Source: Bacteroidota bacterium (lineage in GTDB: Bacteria > Bacteroidota > Bacteroidia > Bacteroidales > NBLH01). Taken from it: a stretch of 40,317 nt of DNA. A model generated the notes under the pieces. It searched no databases, had not been told where the DNA came from, and saw only the letters and a list, made by a program, of their open reading frames with translations. The translations under genes were made by a program, and so were the position numbers. Below, one piece after another: positions 17,517 to 26,232 of this stretch; the stretch's first letter is position 1; every line of letters starts with the position of its first letter. The stretch lies in assembly GCA_025361565.1 (NCBI GenBank), contig JANYKN010000148.1, positions 1-40,317 of the forward strand, read 5' to 3'.

Positions 17517-18533
17517 ATGATGAAATTTTCTATAATTCCTGTGATTCTGCTTTTTTTTGTGTTTAGTTTTAACAGTTGCACAGAACAAAAATCCAAATTT
17601 AAAATAGGAATTCTAATTCATTCTTTAGACGTTCCCAGATATAAAAAAGAAAAAATACATTTCGAAGAAAAAATTGCTGAATTGGGTGGCGAATGCATTG
17701 TAAAATCGGCCAACGGAGATGAGTCGCTACAATATAACCAAGCGATGGAAATGATCAATGAAGGAGTAGATCTTTTGGTTGTTATTCCTTCGAATGGCAA
17801 TACAGCAGCAGCCATTGTGCGTGAAGCCCACAACAAAGGAATTAAAGTAATAGCCTATGATCGTTTAATTAAAAACTGCGATCTTGATTTTTATCTTGCA
17901 TTTGATGCTGACAAAGTTGGTGAACTATTGGGACAATACGTGATTAAAAAAGTGCCTCATGGAAATTATGTGTTATTGAATGGCGACAAAGCCGATGAAA
18001 GTTCAGTGCAATATTACAACAGTACAATGAAAGTACTTCAGCCACATATAGATGCAAATGAAATCAATATTGTATATTCTGGATTTATGGATGATTGGTC
18101 GGGAGTAAATGCTGCTTTTTATACCAATAAAATACTTGAGTTTGGAAACACAAAAATTGATGTGATCATTTCGCCCTATGATGGTCTATCTGATGGAATA
18201 ATTTCAGTGCTTAAAGATGAAGGATTGGTTGACAGTATATTAGTAACAGGCCAGGATGCAGAGATTGCTGCGTGTCACCGGATAATGAACAATGAACAGT
18301 CTATGACTATTTATAACCCAGTTAAACATCTTGCATATAAATGCATAGAAATTGCTGTTCAAATCCTTAAAAATGAAAAGATTGCTGATTTAAAATACAC
18401 CAATAACGGCAGAATAGATGTTCCTTCCATTCTGCTTGACCCAATTGCTGTGGACAAAAACAATCTGGAATCTACAATTGTTGCCGATGGATTTTTAGGT
18501 ATGGATGAGATTATGAATTTTAAGGAAAATTAG
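17517..18533 (+). CDS. Periplasmic sugar-binding lipoprotein (XylF/RbsB-like, Peripla_BP_4)
   Basis: This is an about 338-residue type-I periplasmic binding protein with a lipoprotein signal ending FNSC, so it is predicted to be anchored to a membrane. The fold is read from KIGILIHSLD, MINEGVDLLVVIPSNG, IKVIAYDRLI, YVLLNGDKAD and LVTGQDAEIAA, closest in feel to D-xylose-binding XylF. The longest frame begins with GTG at 17514. ATG codons at 17517 and 17520 are better starts, and I use the first. No ABC permease or ATPase gene accompanies it. It follows the chemoreceptor by about 40 bases, suggesting a role as ligand adaptor for that receptor rather than in transport (inference). Confidence 0.88.
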   Translation: MMKFSIIPVILLFFVFSFNSCTEQKSKFKIGILIHSLDVPRYKKEKIHFEEKIAELGGECIVKSANGDESLQYNQAMEMINEGVDLLVVIPSNGNTAAAIVREAHNKGIKVIAYDRLIKNCDLDFYLAFDADKVGELLGQYVIKKVPHGNYVLLNGDKADESSVQYYNSTMKVLQPHIDANEINIVYSGFMDDWSGVNAAFYTNKILEFGNTKIDVIISPYDGLSDGIISVLKDEGLVDSILVTGQDAEIAACHRIMNNEQSMTIYNPVKHLAYKCIEIAVQILKNEKIADLKYTNNGRIDVPSILLDPIAVDKNNLESTIVADGFLGMDEIMNFKEN

Positions 18534-18570
18534 ATATTATTGCTTAACTTAAAATACTAATTTTCAATAC

Positions 18571-20973
18571 TTAGTTAGCCTTTAATTTAAGTTTTTTACT
18601 TTCTAGTTTTTTTCCATTAGCTATAATTTCAATGTTGCCCGGTTTGCTTCCAGCTTTTAACAATATTGTTGCTATTCCTGCTTCTGCCTTTATTGATGCT
18701 GAACCTACAATGATCGCATCCCCTTTCACTTTAAAATCAATAAAACCGTCATAATCGTGGATTGGATTACCTTCTAAGTCTGTTATTGTGGCATATACAA
18801 AAACTATATCATTACATCCAGCTTTCAATGGTTTGCCACTTTCATCCCAGTTTAGAATTATTCCGGAAGGTTTTCCTTCCGTTTTTATACTAGTTTCAAT
18901 TGTCTTTTTCTCTTGAAAATATCCTGTTGCAGTGAGAGTTCCATTATTAAATGTAGCAATATTAAAAGTAAAAGGTGGATGTGCCAGATTAGTTGAATTC
19001 ACATCTAAATCAGGCTTTTGGCGGGCTATTAATTGTCCGTTACACTTTAATTCCACTCCATCGCAATTACTATATACTTTTACTTGTGTACTGGAGGAAT
19101 CGTTCCAATAATTAGCTATAAAAATCATGGGTTTATGAAACTTGCTATTTTCGTTCAATTGTAAGTTAGATTGACTTTGATAAAAATAAAAGGCAAATTT
19201 AGGTAATCTGAAAATATCCATAATGCCAGATGATTCCAAGTCGTTTGCATAGCCACGATTATAGTCGAACATGAGCCAATTGGCATCGCCTACTGCATTA
19301 CCTTTCAGATTATCGTTATGGGATTCCTGATAATTTAATGCTTGTTGAGCTAAACGCTTTTGTCCATTTCCTCTCAACTGCCTTGATGTGCGCTCTTCAC
19401 TGGTAAGATTAGCAAATTCTTTTTGGTTAAACCCAGCATTATCGGCATAATATTCCCAATCACCATATTCTGCAATCAGAAAAGGCCTAGCTTTTTTGTC
19501 TTTGTTCCAATAATCGGGCGGTGTTGCATGTTGACGGGCTGGAATGAATACATCATATACGGTATCGACCCACCCAGCAGTGTAATTCTCTCCAAAAGGT
19601 AATTCTTCCTTTATAGCTTGATGGGCTTTTTCAATAAACTGTTGCTCCATTTCTGTTTCGTTAAGCGAAGCTTCCCATAAAATAATGCTCGGATGGTTTC
19701 TATCGCGCCTCACCATGTTTCGAATGTCCATGATACTGTTTTTTTGAAATTCGTCATTTCCAAAAAACTGCCATCCAGGAGTTGGCTCCATAACCAATAT
19801 TCCAAGTTCATCACATGCATCAAGAAAAGCTGGCGATTGAGGATAATGCGAACAACGGACAAAATTAAAACCTGCCAGTTTAATTTTATATGCATCGCGA
19901 TACTGGGCATTATCCGAAAGTGCATTTCCAATATAAGGATATTCCTGATGACGATTGGTGCCCCTGATTTTCAGCTTTGAGCCATTCAGTTCAAAACCAT
20001 TTGCAGAACTGAAAGAAAAAGTATGAATGCCTATTTTTATATTTTCGCTGTCAGTTTCTTTGTTTTCTCTAATCACTTTTATTGTAAGATTATATAAATA
20101 TGGATTTTCTGGCGACCAAAGTATTGGCATTTCAATTTTTAGATTTTTTGATATGGTTCTATTCATATTTGGTTCAATCGGTAACAATTCGCTTTCTGAA
20201 ACCGCAACCAATTTGCCCAAAGAATCCGTAAGTGCGCATATAACATTGGTTTTGCATGCATTTAAATCATCATTTTGCACATCAACATTTACATTTACAA
20301 TTGCAGAAACAGAGCTTACATTGCTGTAATAAACATAAATTCCTCCGCCAGCAACTTTTCTAGTAAGAATTTGATTGGAAATATGCAATTTATCTTTTAC
20401 AATTAAATACGCATTACGATAAATACCGCTGTAGTAACAAAAATCGAGATCTGCCAATGGCCTGCCGGGTGGAACCAATGGACTTTCGATATTGGTCGAT
20501 CTAACTAATATACAATTTTCTTTATCTAAATTAACTTTATCTGTAATATCAACTGCAAATGGAAGGTAACCACCTGAATGCGTAGAAATATGTTTTCCGT
20601 TTAAAAAAACTTCGGCAATTTGCATTGCACCATCGAATTGGATTACAATACTTTTACCAGCAAATTTTTTTGGAATCTTAAAGAATTTGCGATAAAAACA
20701 ATACCCTTGCCATTGGTTTCCAGTAATAACCAAAGGCTCAATATTAGCCGTATGTGGTAAACTTACATTTTCCCATGGCAATTCAACGGACTTGCACCTT
20801 TCGAAATGTTTTGCAGTTAAAATAGTATCCACATCTTTAACGAATTCCCAATTGGCATTAAAGTTTACTATTTCATTTTGAGATTGTTGACTAAATACAG
20901 GTGTGATTGTAAATAAAACAACAATTACATTAATTAATTGATAAATTGACTTTTGCAAATTATATTTTTTCAT
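18571..20973 (-). CDS. GH2-family glycosidase, beta-galactosidase-like, exported
   Basis: This is an 800-residue protein with a signal peptide (about 1-28, ending VFSQ). Domain order is a sugar-binding jelly roll (about 35-195, with EVFLNGKHISTHSGGYLPF), an immunoglobulin-like domain (about 200-315), a TIM barrel (about 318-610) and C-terminal Ig/Big-like domains (to 800). The barrel carries RGTNRHQEYP and the catalytic residues fit E439 (acid/base, in SLNETEM) and E502 (nucleophile, in IAEYGDWEYY). GH2 contains beta-galactosidases, beta-glucuronidases and beta-mannosidases. I favour beta-galactosidase only weakly. It is the last gene of the PUL and converges with the binding-protein gene, with a 37-base gap. 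Confidence 0.9.
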   Translation of the reverse strand: MKKYNLQKSIYQLINVIVVLFTITPVFSQQSQNEIVNFNANWEFVKDVDTILTAKHFERCKSVELPWENVSLPHTANIEPLVITGNQWQGYCFYRKFFKIPKKFAGKSIVIQFDGAMQIAEVFLNGKHISTHSGGYLPFAVDITDKVNLDKENCILVRSTNIESPLVPPGRPLADLDFCYYSGIYRNAYLIVKDKLHISNQILTRKVAGGGIYVYYSNVSSVSAIVNVNVDVQNDDLNACKTNVICALTDSLGKLVAVSESELLPIEPNMNRTISKNLKIEMPILWSPENPYLYNLTIKVIRENKETDSENIKIGIHTFSFSSANGFELNGSKLKIRGTNRHQEYPYIGNALSDNAQYRDAYKIKLAGFNFVRCSHYPQSPAFLDACDELGILVMEPTPGWQFFGNDEFQKNSIMDIRNMVRRDRNHPSIILWEASLNETEMEQQFIEKAHQAIKEELPFGENYTAGWVDTVYDVFIPARQHATPPDYWNKDKKARPFLIAEYGDWEYYADNAGFNQKEFANLTSEERTSRQLRGNGQKRLAQQALNYQESHNDNLKGNAVGDANWLMFDYNRGYANDLESSGIMDIFRLPKFAFYFYQSQSNLQLNENSKFHKPMIFIANYWNDSSSTQVKVYSNCDGVELKCNGQLIARQKPDLDVNSTNLAHPPFTFNIATFNNGTLTATGYFQEKKTIETSIKTEGKPSGIILNWDESGKPLKAGCNDIVFVYATITDLEGNPIHDYDGFIDFKVKGDAIIVGSASIKAEAGIATILLKAGSKPGNIEIIANGKKLESKKLKLKAN

Positions 20974-21186
20974 CTTTTACTTTTATTTTTCACTAATTGT
21001 AGAAATATTCAAAACTTAAATTGATTACTGGATTTGAACAAATTATAAGATAATGCATGGAGAAGGTTTGAAAGAATTATATTAAACCTGTTTGAAATAA
21101 TGAAATTATCAGAAACATTACTTTATCAATTAGGATTGCTTCCTTCTCCGGCATTATCTTGGATCTTAATTTTCAATTTACCTTGT

Positions 21187-24100
21187 TTATTGTTTTATAA
21201 ATTTCATTGTTGAATTCTTTATTCCTTTTAGTCGAATAAAATATACTCCCTGGGTCAAATCCATAATATTAATTTGCTGCTTTGAGGCTGATGCATTAAG
21301 TTCTTTTATTAATTTTCCGGATTGATCGAAAATCTGGAATTGAACATTTGAATTAAAATCATTCAGTTCAACGTTCAAATTGGTTGTTGCAGGATTTGGA
21401 AATAATCGAAAACAGCCAGTTTCCAAAACTGGGATACCAACATTAATTGGGTACTCATACCCTCCAATATCAGGCAATGTTCCACGGGTATTTTGAAAAA
21501 AATCTTCTGTGACATCAGATAAAACCAGTCCTTTATTTATTGCCGGCGAATTGATTAATAATTTAAAGAACTCGGGAGACAATTCACCTGGAGCAGTTGA
21601 ACCCGTTTGGGCTACAAATGGATTTCCAATTATATCGCCTGTTCCAACTGCGTTTATTGGTGGATCTACCGACCAAAAATTATTTGAAAAAGTAATTCCT
21701 GTATTGTTTGGAATATCATTGTTTGTACCTATAAAAATATTATTTTGAATTCTGGAATTAATATTCCCTAGTGCCCCTGTTAATATTGAACCATCAACTA
21801 TTGTGTTATTTGCTATTAAAACATTTGATAATCCTGTATTTTCAATTAAGGTTGAACTAAAAGCACTAAATTGCGAATGGTAGATAAAGTTGTTTATTAA
21901 TGTATTGTCTGATGAATAAGGCACGCTCGTTCCGTTTGATATTTCATTGGTAAGAATTATTCCAGTGAGAATATCATTATGTTTTGGAAAAGTTGAACTC
22001 GGTGAATTGTATATCAAATTGCGTTGAACCATACAATTTGTAGCATCACTAATAAATAAATTGCTTGACCAATTATCATAAAAAATACAATCCTCAATCG
22101 TTATATAGCTCGATTCATTGATATCAATCCCATTGCCATGATTATTATATACCTTACATCTACTAATTAGTCCTGTGTTTGAAAGACTGCTATTGCTTTT
22201 TCCTGAAAATGAAATTCCATTCGGCCATGCATTTGAATAAGTATGATCCATATTATTTTGTGCATTCTGAAAAAATTCACAATCTTCAATAGTTGTATTG
22301 TCTGCCTGAACAAGGATACCGTTTTCGCCACAAAATGAAATTTTCATGAAACTTGCTTTATTGTCATGGCCTCCTTCAAATCTCAAACCGTCTCCACCTA
22401 AAACTCTTTTTGGGAAATTGCTATTTCTTATTTCAAAACCTGAAACATGAATGTAGTTGCCTGTAATATCCATAAGTGCCTCATCATCTGATATAGGCAG
22501 CTTTACAGCTCCATCACCATCAATAATGGGGTTTTCACCAGGAAATGCACTAATAGTTATAGGATTAATTTCTGTTCCTGACTGAGAAATACTTACCATT
22601 TCATTGTATACCCCATTGCGAACAATTAATCTATCACCAGCAATCAATTTACTTACGCCATAATTTATTGTTTTAAAAGGATTAGACAATGTTCCAGGGT
22701 TTGAATCATATCCATCTTTACTAACATAAAAGGTATTTATTTGTGGCAATCCTGGAATTGGCGATTTTTGAAAACCTGTACCCGGCGATCCAACATAAAC
22801 ATTATTTTCTTTATCTATTTTAACAGTCATAGCAAAAGGCCATGCCATATTTTCATTCACTTGGGTATATGTTTGAAATTTATCGTTCGAGAACAATACA
22901 CCATGTGAAGCTGGACTATAATTCCCATCCGTAAATGCCGATGATGAAGTAGCATATATGTAATTATTATCCAATGAATTAACGCATACTTTTCTCATAC
23001 AATTATCGGTACATAGTTTTGTCCAAGTCCAGGAAGATCCTATACCTTTAACTCCTCTATATAAGCCTTTAGATGCACCATACACCGTAATATATACAAC
23101 TCCGGAAGTTTGAGGGTCGGGAGCAATATCAAAAACACCTTTACCGTTCGTTTGAGGCCAGAATTCGATGGTTCCACCTGTATTAATTTCAGTATTTCCA
23201 ATTTGGGTCCAATTGGCTCCACCATCTATTGAAGCATATAATCCATTTCCACCACCTGCATAAACGATATTACCGTTGAAATTATCGACAGCGGTAAACC
23301 GCATTCCTCCATTAGTTGGTAAGCCATTGATAAGCTTTGTCCAATTTGCTCCGTCATTTATACTTTTATAAACATTCCCTTTTGCAGTAACATATATTGT
23401 CCTGTTTGTGGAATAACTCAATCGATTAATCGAAAGCCCCATCACTTCCACAGTTGGAAGTCCAGAGTTTGATAATACCCAGTAGCCTCTTTCGCCATAA
23501 TTTGTGCTTTTTAAGAGGTAAGTAGGTGTTTCGCCCAACTGATTTTCTGACATGGTTGTCCATACTACCGATTCTCTAGTCGGATCAGCTGCAATACTCA
23601 TAACATTACCTCCATATCCATCCCAGCCGGAATAAGGCACATCGTTTGATGATTGCCAGCTTATTCCTCCATCAAGGCTTCTCCAAAATCCCATATCAAA
23701 ATATCCTGCATAAATAATTTTAGGATTGGCTTCACTTATCGCCATATCTGTCATATTCACGTTATCAATACCCCTGGATTGCCACCAACCTGGGGATACT
23801 TCGTTTGTAAATATATTTTTGAAAGTTACACCACCATCTGTTGATCGAAAAAGAAACTGCTGAGTTGCCCATAAAATAACATCGGGATTCGACATATCTG
23901 TTCCAAACCCTTTCACTTCGCCTTCAAAACCGGTTCCGTTATATGAGCGGAAAATATCCCAATATGGCTCACTATAAACAATGTCTTTATTATAAGCGGT
24001 TTCCCAGCCATCGGTTACAATTCCGGTTTTATTCCAGATATTGCCTCCATCAATTGATTCCCATGTTCCTGAACCTTCGTTCCATGATGCAGTTGCCCTT

Positions 24101-24936
24101 GGATCTATTATTCGAATGCGATTTGGATCATCTTTTTTGACAAAAATTCCACCTGTTCTTGATATTGGTGAACTCCATGTCGCTCCATTATCATTGCTGT
24201 TAAAAAAACTTCCTCCAGGAAATGAAGTATAAGTAGTCATATAAATTGTTGAAGTGGTAACCGGGTCAATATCAGCATCCATCACTTCGCCTTTTCCTCC
24301 TGTAATATCTGTAAAATTCACTCCACCATCTGCACTTCTGCATAATCTTGCCATGCTGGTTGCTGACCTTGCAGCACCGGTAATGTAATAAATTACTAAA
24401 TTATTTTTAGGATCTGAAATAAGCTTTAAAATCCGTTTACTTGTGTTTCCACTAATGCTTGAAAAGGTCGCTCCCCCATCTGTGCTGCGATAAATAGTGC
24501 CATCAATTGTGTTATAGCTTGAATGCCAGGCAGCATAAACATACAACGGATTACTTTTACTCACCACAATATCACTGATGTATCCAGAACTTATCACTTT
24601 TGTAAAAGTTATGCCTCCATCTGTAGTTCTATGTAATGCGCCTTCCGTACCGATGAAGAATTTTTTCTCATCAACCGGATCAAATCCGATTCCTCCAACA
24701 TGGCCTCTTCCAAGGCCTTGGGCAGCACCAATTGGGGTAAAAGTCAAACCATTGTCAATACTCATGTATGCGCCGCTTAAATCGCTTCCAGCCAATATGA
24801 TGCCTGTTGGCCCGGCTTTTACAACATTAAAAGCCCCTCCTCCACCTGGATTTGTGCGTTGCCAAGCATGATTGGTCTGTGCATAAATCGAAATGAACAA
24901 TGACAAAAGGATTAGACAAGTATAAAATCTTTTCAT
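21187..24936 (-). CDS. Asp-box beta-propeller (GH74/sialidase-like) plus beta-helix protein with T9SS sorting domain
   Basis: This is a 1249-residue protein with a signal peptide (1-19). Residues ~20-730 hold about ten Asp-box repeats (for example TTDGGITF, STDGGATF, SADGGVNF, SLDGGISW, SIDGGANW), indicating one or two beta-propellers. The N-terminal NPGGGGAF and DLSGAYMS elements resemble GH74 xyloglucanase-type enzymes. From about 735, a DUF1565 segment (FYVSKDGYDSNPGTLSNPF) leads into a right-handed parallel beta-helix (to ~1100) as in polysaccharide lyases. Residues 1174-1249 are a type-A T9SS sorting domain (FPNPATTNLNVEL ... GVYFIRLKG), so it should be surface-attached or secreted. Whether either module is catalytic is unproven. 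The gene starts 57 bases after the amidohydrolase stop. Confidence 0.85.
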   Translation of the reverse strand: MKRFYTCLILLSLFISIYAQTNHAWQRTNPGGGGAFNVVKAGPTGIILAGSDLSGAYMSIDNGLTFTPIGAAQGLGRGHVGGIGFDPVDEKKFFIGTEGALHRTTDGGITFTKVISSGYISDIVVSKSNPLYVYAAWHSSYNTIDGTIYRSTDGGATFSSISGNTSKRILKLISDPKNNLVIYYITGAARSATSMARLCRSADGGVNFTDITGGKGEVMDADIDPVTTSTIYMTTYTSFPGGSFFNSNDNGATWSSPISRTGGIFVKKDDPNRIRIIDPRATASWNEGSGTWESIDGGNIWNKTGIVTDGWETAYNKDIVYSEPYWDIFRSYNGTGFEGEVKGFGTDMSNPDVILWATQQFLFRSTDGGVTFKNIFTNEVSPGWWQSRGIDNVNMTDMAISEANPKIIYAGYFDMGFWRSLDGGISWQSSNDVPYSGWDGYGGNVMSIAADPTRESVVWTTMSENQLGETPTYLLKSTNYGERGYWVLSNSGLPTVEVMGLSINRLSYSTNRTIYVTAKGNVYKSINDGANWTKLINGLPTNGGMRFTAVDNFNGNIVYAGGGNGLYASIDGGANWTQIGNTEINTGGTIEFWPQTNGKGVFDIAPDPQTSGVVYITVYGASKGLYRGVKGIGSSWTWTKLCTDNCMRKVCVNSLDNNYIYATSSSAFTDGNYSPASHGVLFSNDKFQTYTQVNENMAWPFAMTVKIDKENNVYVGSPGTGFQKSPIPGLPQINTFYVSKDGYDSNPGTLSNPFKTINYGVSKLIAGDRLIVRNGVYNEMVSISQSGTEINPITISAFPGENPIIDGDGAVKLPISDDEALMDITGNYIHVSGFEIRNSNFPKRVLGGDGLRFEGGHDNKASFMKISFCGENGILVQADNTTIEDCEFFQNAQNNMDHTYSNAWPNGISFSGKSNSSLSNTGLISRCKVYNNHGNGIDINESSYITIEDCIFYDNWSSNLFISDATNCMVQRNLIYNSPSSTFPKHNDILTGIILTNEISNGTSVPYSSDNTLINNFIYHSQFSAFSSTLIENTGLSNVLIANNTIVDGSILTGALGNINSRIQNNIFIGTNNDIPNNTGITFSNNFWSVDPPINAVGTGDIIGNPFVAQTGSTAPGELSPEFFKLLINSPAINKGLVLSDVTEDFFQNTRGTLPDIGGYEYPINVGIPVLETGCFRLFPNPATTNLNVELNDFNSNVQFQIFDQSGKLIKELNASASKQQINIMDLTQGVYFIRLKGIKNSTMKFIKQ

Positions 24937-24993
24937 TCTTTTAATTTAAAAGTGATCTGGTTAATTTCCTGATTTTTATCAAATTTATTCCAT

Positions 24994-26076
24994 TTACTTA
25001 TCCTTAAGCCTGTACCATTTAATTGCATTTAACAGATAAATTTTATCGATGACTTTTTTCGGCAGTTTCAAACCTTTAAATTCTCCTTTTATTTGGGGAG
25101 AAGTCATACTATCGTCCGTAATCAAATATTTCCATTGCCATTTCCATATATCATGCATTACTTTTTTAAATTCTATGGGATCTTTTTCATTATCTAACGA
25201 TTCATCAGAAGCATAAATCAACTGATCCTGATATTTAATCATGAAATTTCGAACTTTATCATAATCTGTTATCGATTGTATTTGAAGGTGCGCCAATCGA
25301 GCAGAAATATCAACAGCCATGTTTGGAAATTTATCCAGGCGCTTGGCAATTTCATCAACACTCCATTCCATGCTTCCCAAATGAGCTCCAACAAACAGTA
25401 AATCAGGGTGTTCTTCAACCAATCGGTCACGCGCATCCATTTGTTGTTGATAGGATGGATATTCTGGATGTAAATACATATGATATTCAGGATTACCACC
25501 AAAATATTCCTTATCGCCACTTGTTGTCATTTGGTCCAAAGGCAACCAACAGTTTTTAGGCTCACCCAAATGGCCTAATATTGTTTTGTTTTGCTTGATG
25601 ATATAGGCAATAACCGAATCGAAACGAGGATTATCAATCATGATAAAATTACCGGATGAATCTTTACATTTCATGCCAATATTTTTCCATATTTTTACTC
25701 CTATTGCTCCATTTTTAAAGGAAACTTCAAGTTTTTTGATGGTCTGTTCCGCCCAATTTGCTGAATCCCAATTTTGGAGATTGAAAGAAGTTATAAATTC
25801 AAATTGTTTTGGAAATTGGTTTTTCTGAATCAATGACATTTTCTCCATGTTATTCAAACTAGTATCGGATCCATCTCTATCATAATTAACATCAATCAGC
25901 GTAAAATTATCTGTCTTTGCCAGTTCTGAAAATGCATTATTTTGAGATAAATAATGGATATGCGCATCAATTTTTTTTACTGAAGAAAAATCATCAACCG
26001 TATAATAGGTTTCTCCACAAGAAAAAATAGCAAAAGCGGTTGATATTAGAAATATGTATAATAGGAAATTTTTCAT
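24994..26076 (-). CDS. Exported amidohydrolase-family (PF04909-type) lipoprotein
   Basis: This is a 360-residue TIM-barrel metal-dependent hydrolase with a lipoprotein signal (IFSC, Cys20). Ligand positions of the amidohydrolase_2 group are visible: H39 and H41 (IDAHIHYL), H169 (LGHLGEP), H232 (GAHLGSMEW) and D291 (ASDESLDN). PF04909 enzymes include decarboxylases and sugar-lactone hydrolases. Here the lipobox places it outside the cytoplasm, which is unusual for the superfamily. It lies between the GH36-like and propeller/helix genes in the PUL, so it may act on a modified or oxidised sugar of the same glycan (inference). The gap to the upstream gene is 156 bases and to the downstream gene 57 bases. 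Confidence 0.85.
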   Translation of the reverse strand: MKNFLLYIFLISTAFAIFSCGETYYTVDDFSSVKKIDAHIHYLSQNNAFSELAKTDNFTLIDVNYDRDGSDTSLNNMEKMSLIQKNQFPKQFEFITSFNLQNWDSANWAEQTIKKLEVSFKNGAIGVKIWKNIGMKCKDSSGNFIMIDNPRFDSVIAYIIKQNKTILGHLGEPKNCWLPLDQMTTSGDKEYFGGNPEYHMYLHPEYPSYQQQMDARDRLVEEHPDLLFVGAHLGSMEWSVDEIAKRLDKFPNMAVDISARLAHLQIQSITDYDKVRNFMIKYQDQLIYASDESLDNEKDPIEFKKVMHDIWKWQWKYLITDDSMTSPQIKGEFKGLKLPKKVIDKIYLLNAIKWYRLKDK

Positions 26077-26232
26077 TTTAAAATTTTTATATTATTGTTA
26101 ATCATCATTGGAACCACAAAAGGCTCACTGAAAAAAAATATCCCCCGATATTAAAAATTAGCCATTGATATCAACACCTTGTATGTATATAATTATTCGA
26201 TAAAGCAATTCCTAACTTTCGGAGGATAATTT

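Noticed and set aside
24980-24987. A reverse-strand TAAATTTG ahead of the propeller/beta-helix gene
   Set aside because: It has no -33 element and sits at the very end of the preceding gene, so a separate promoter is not supported.
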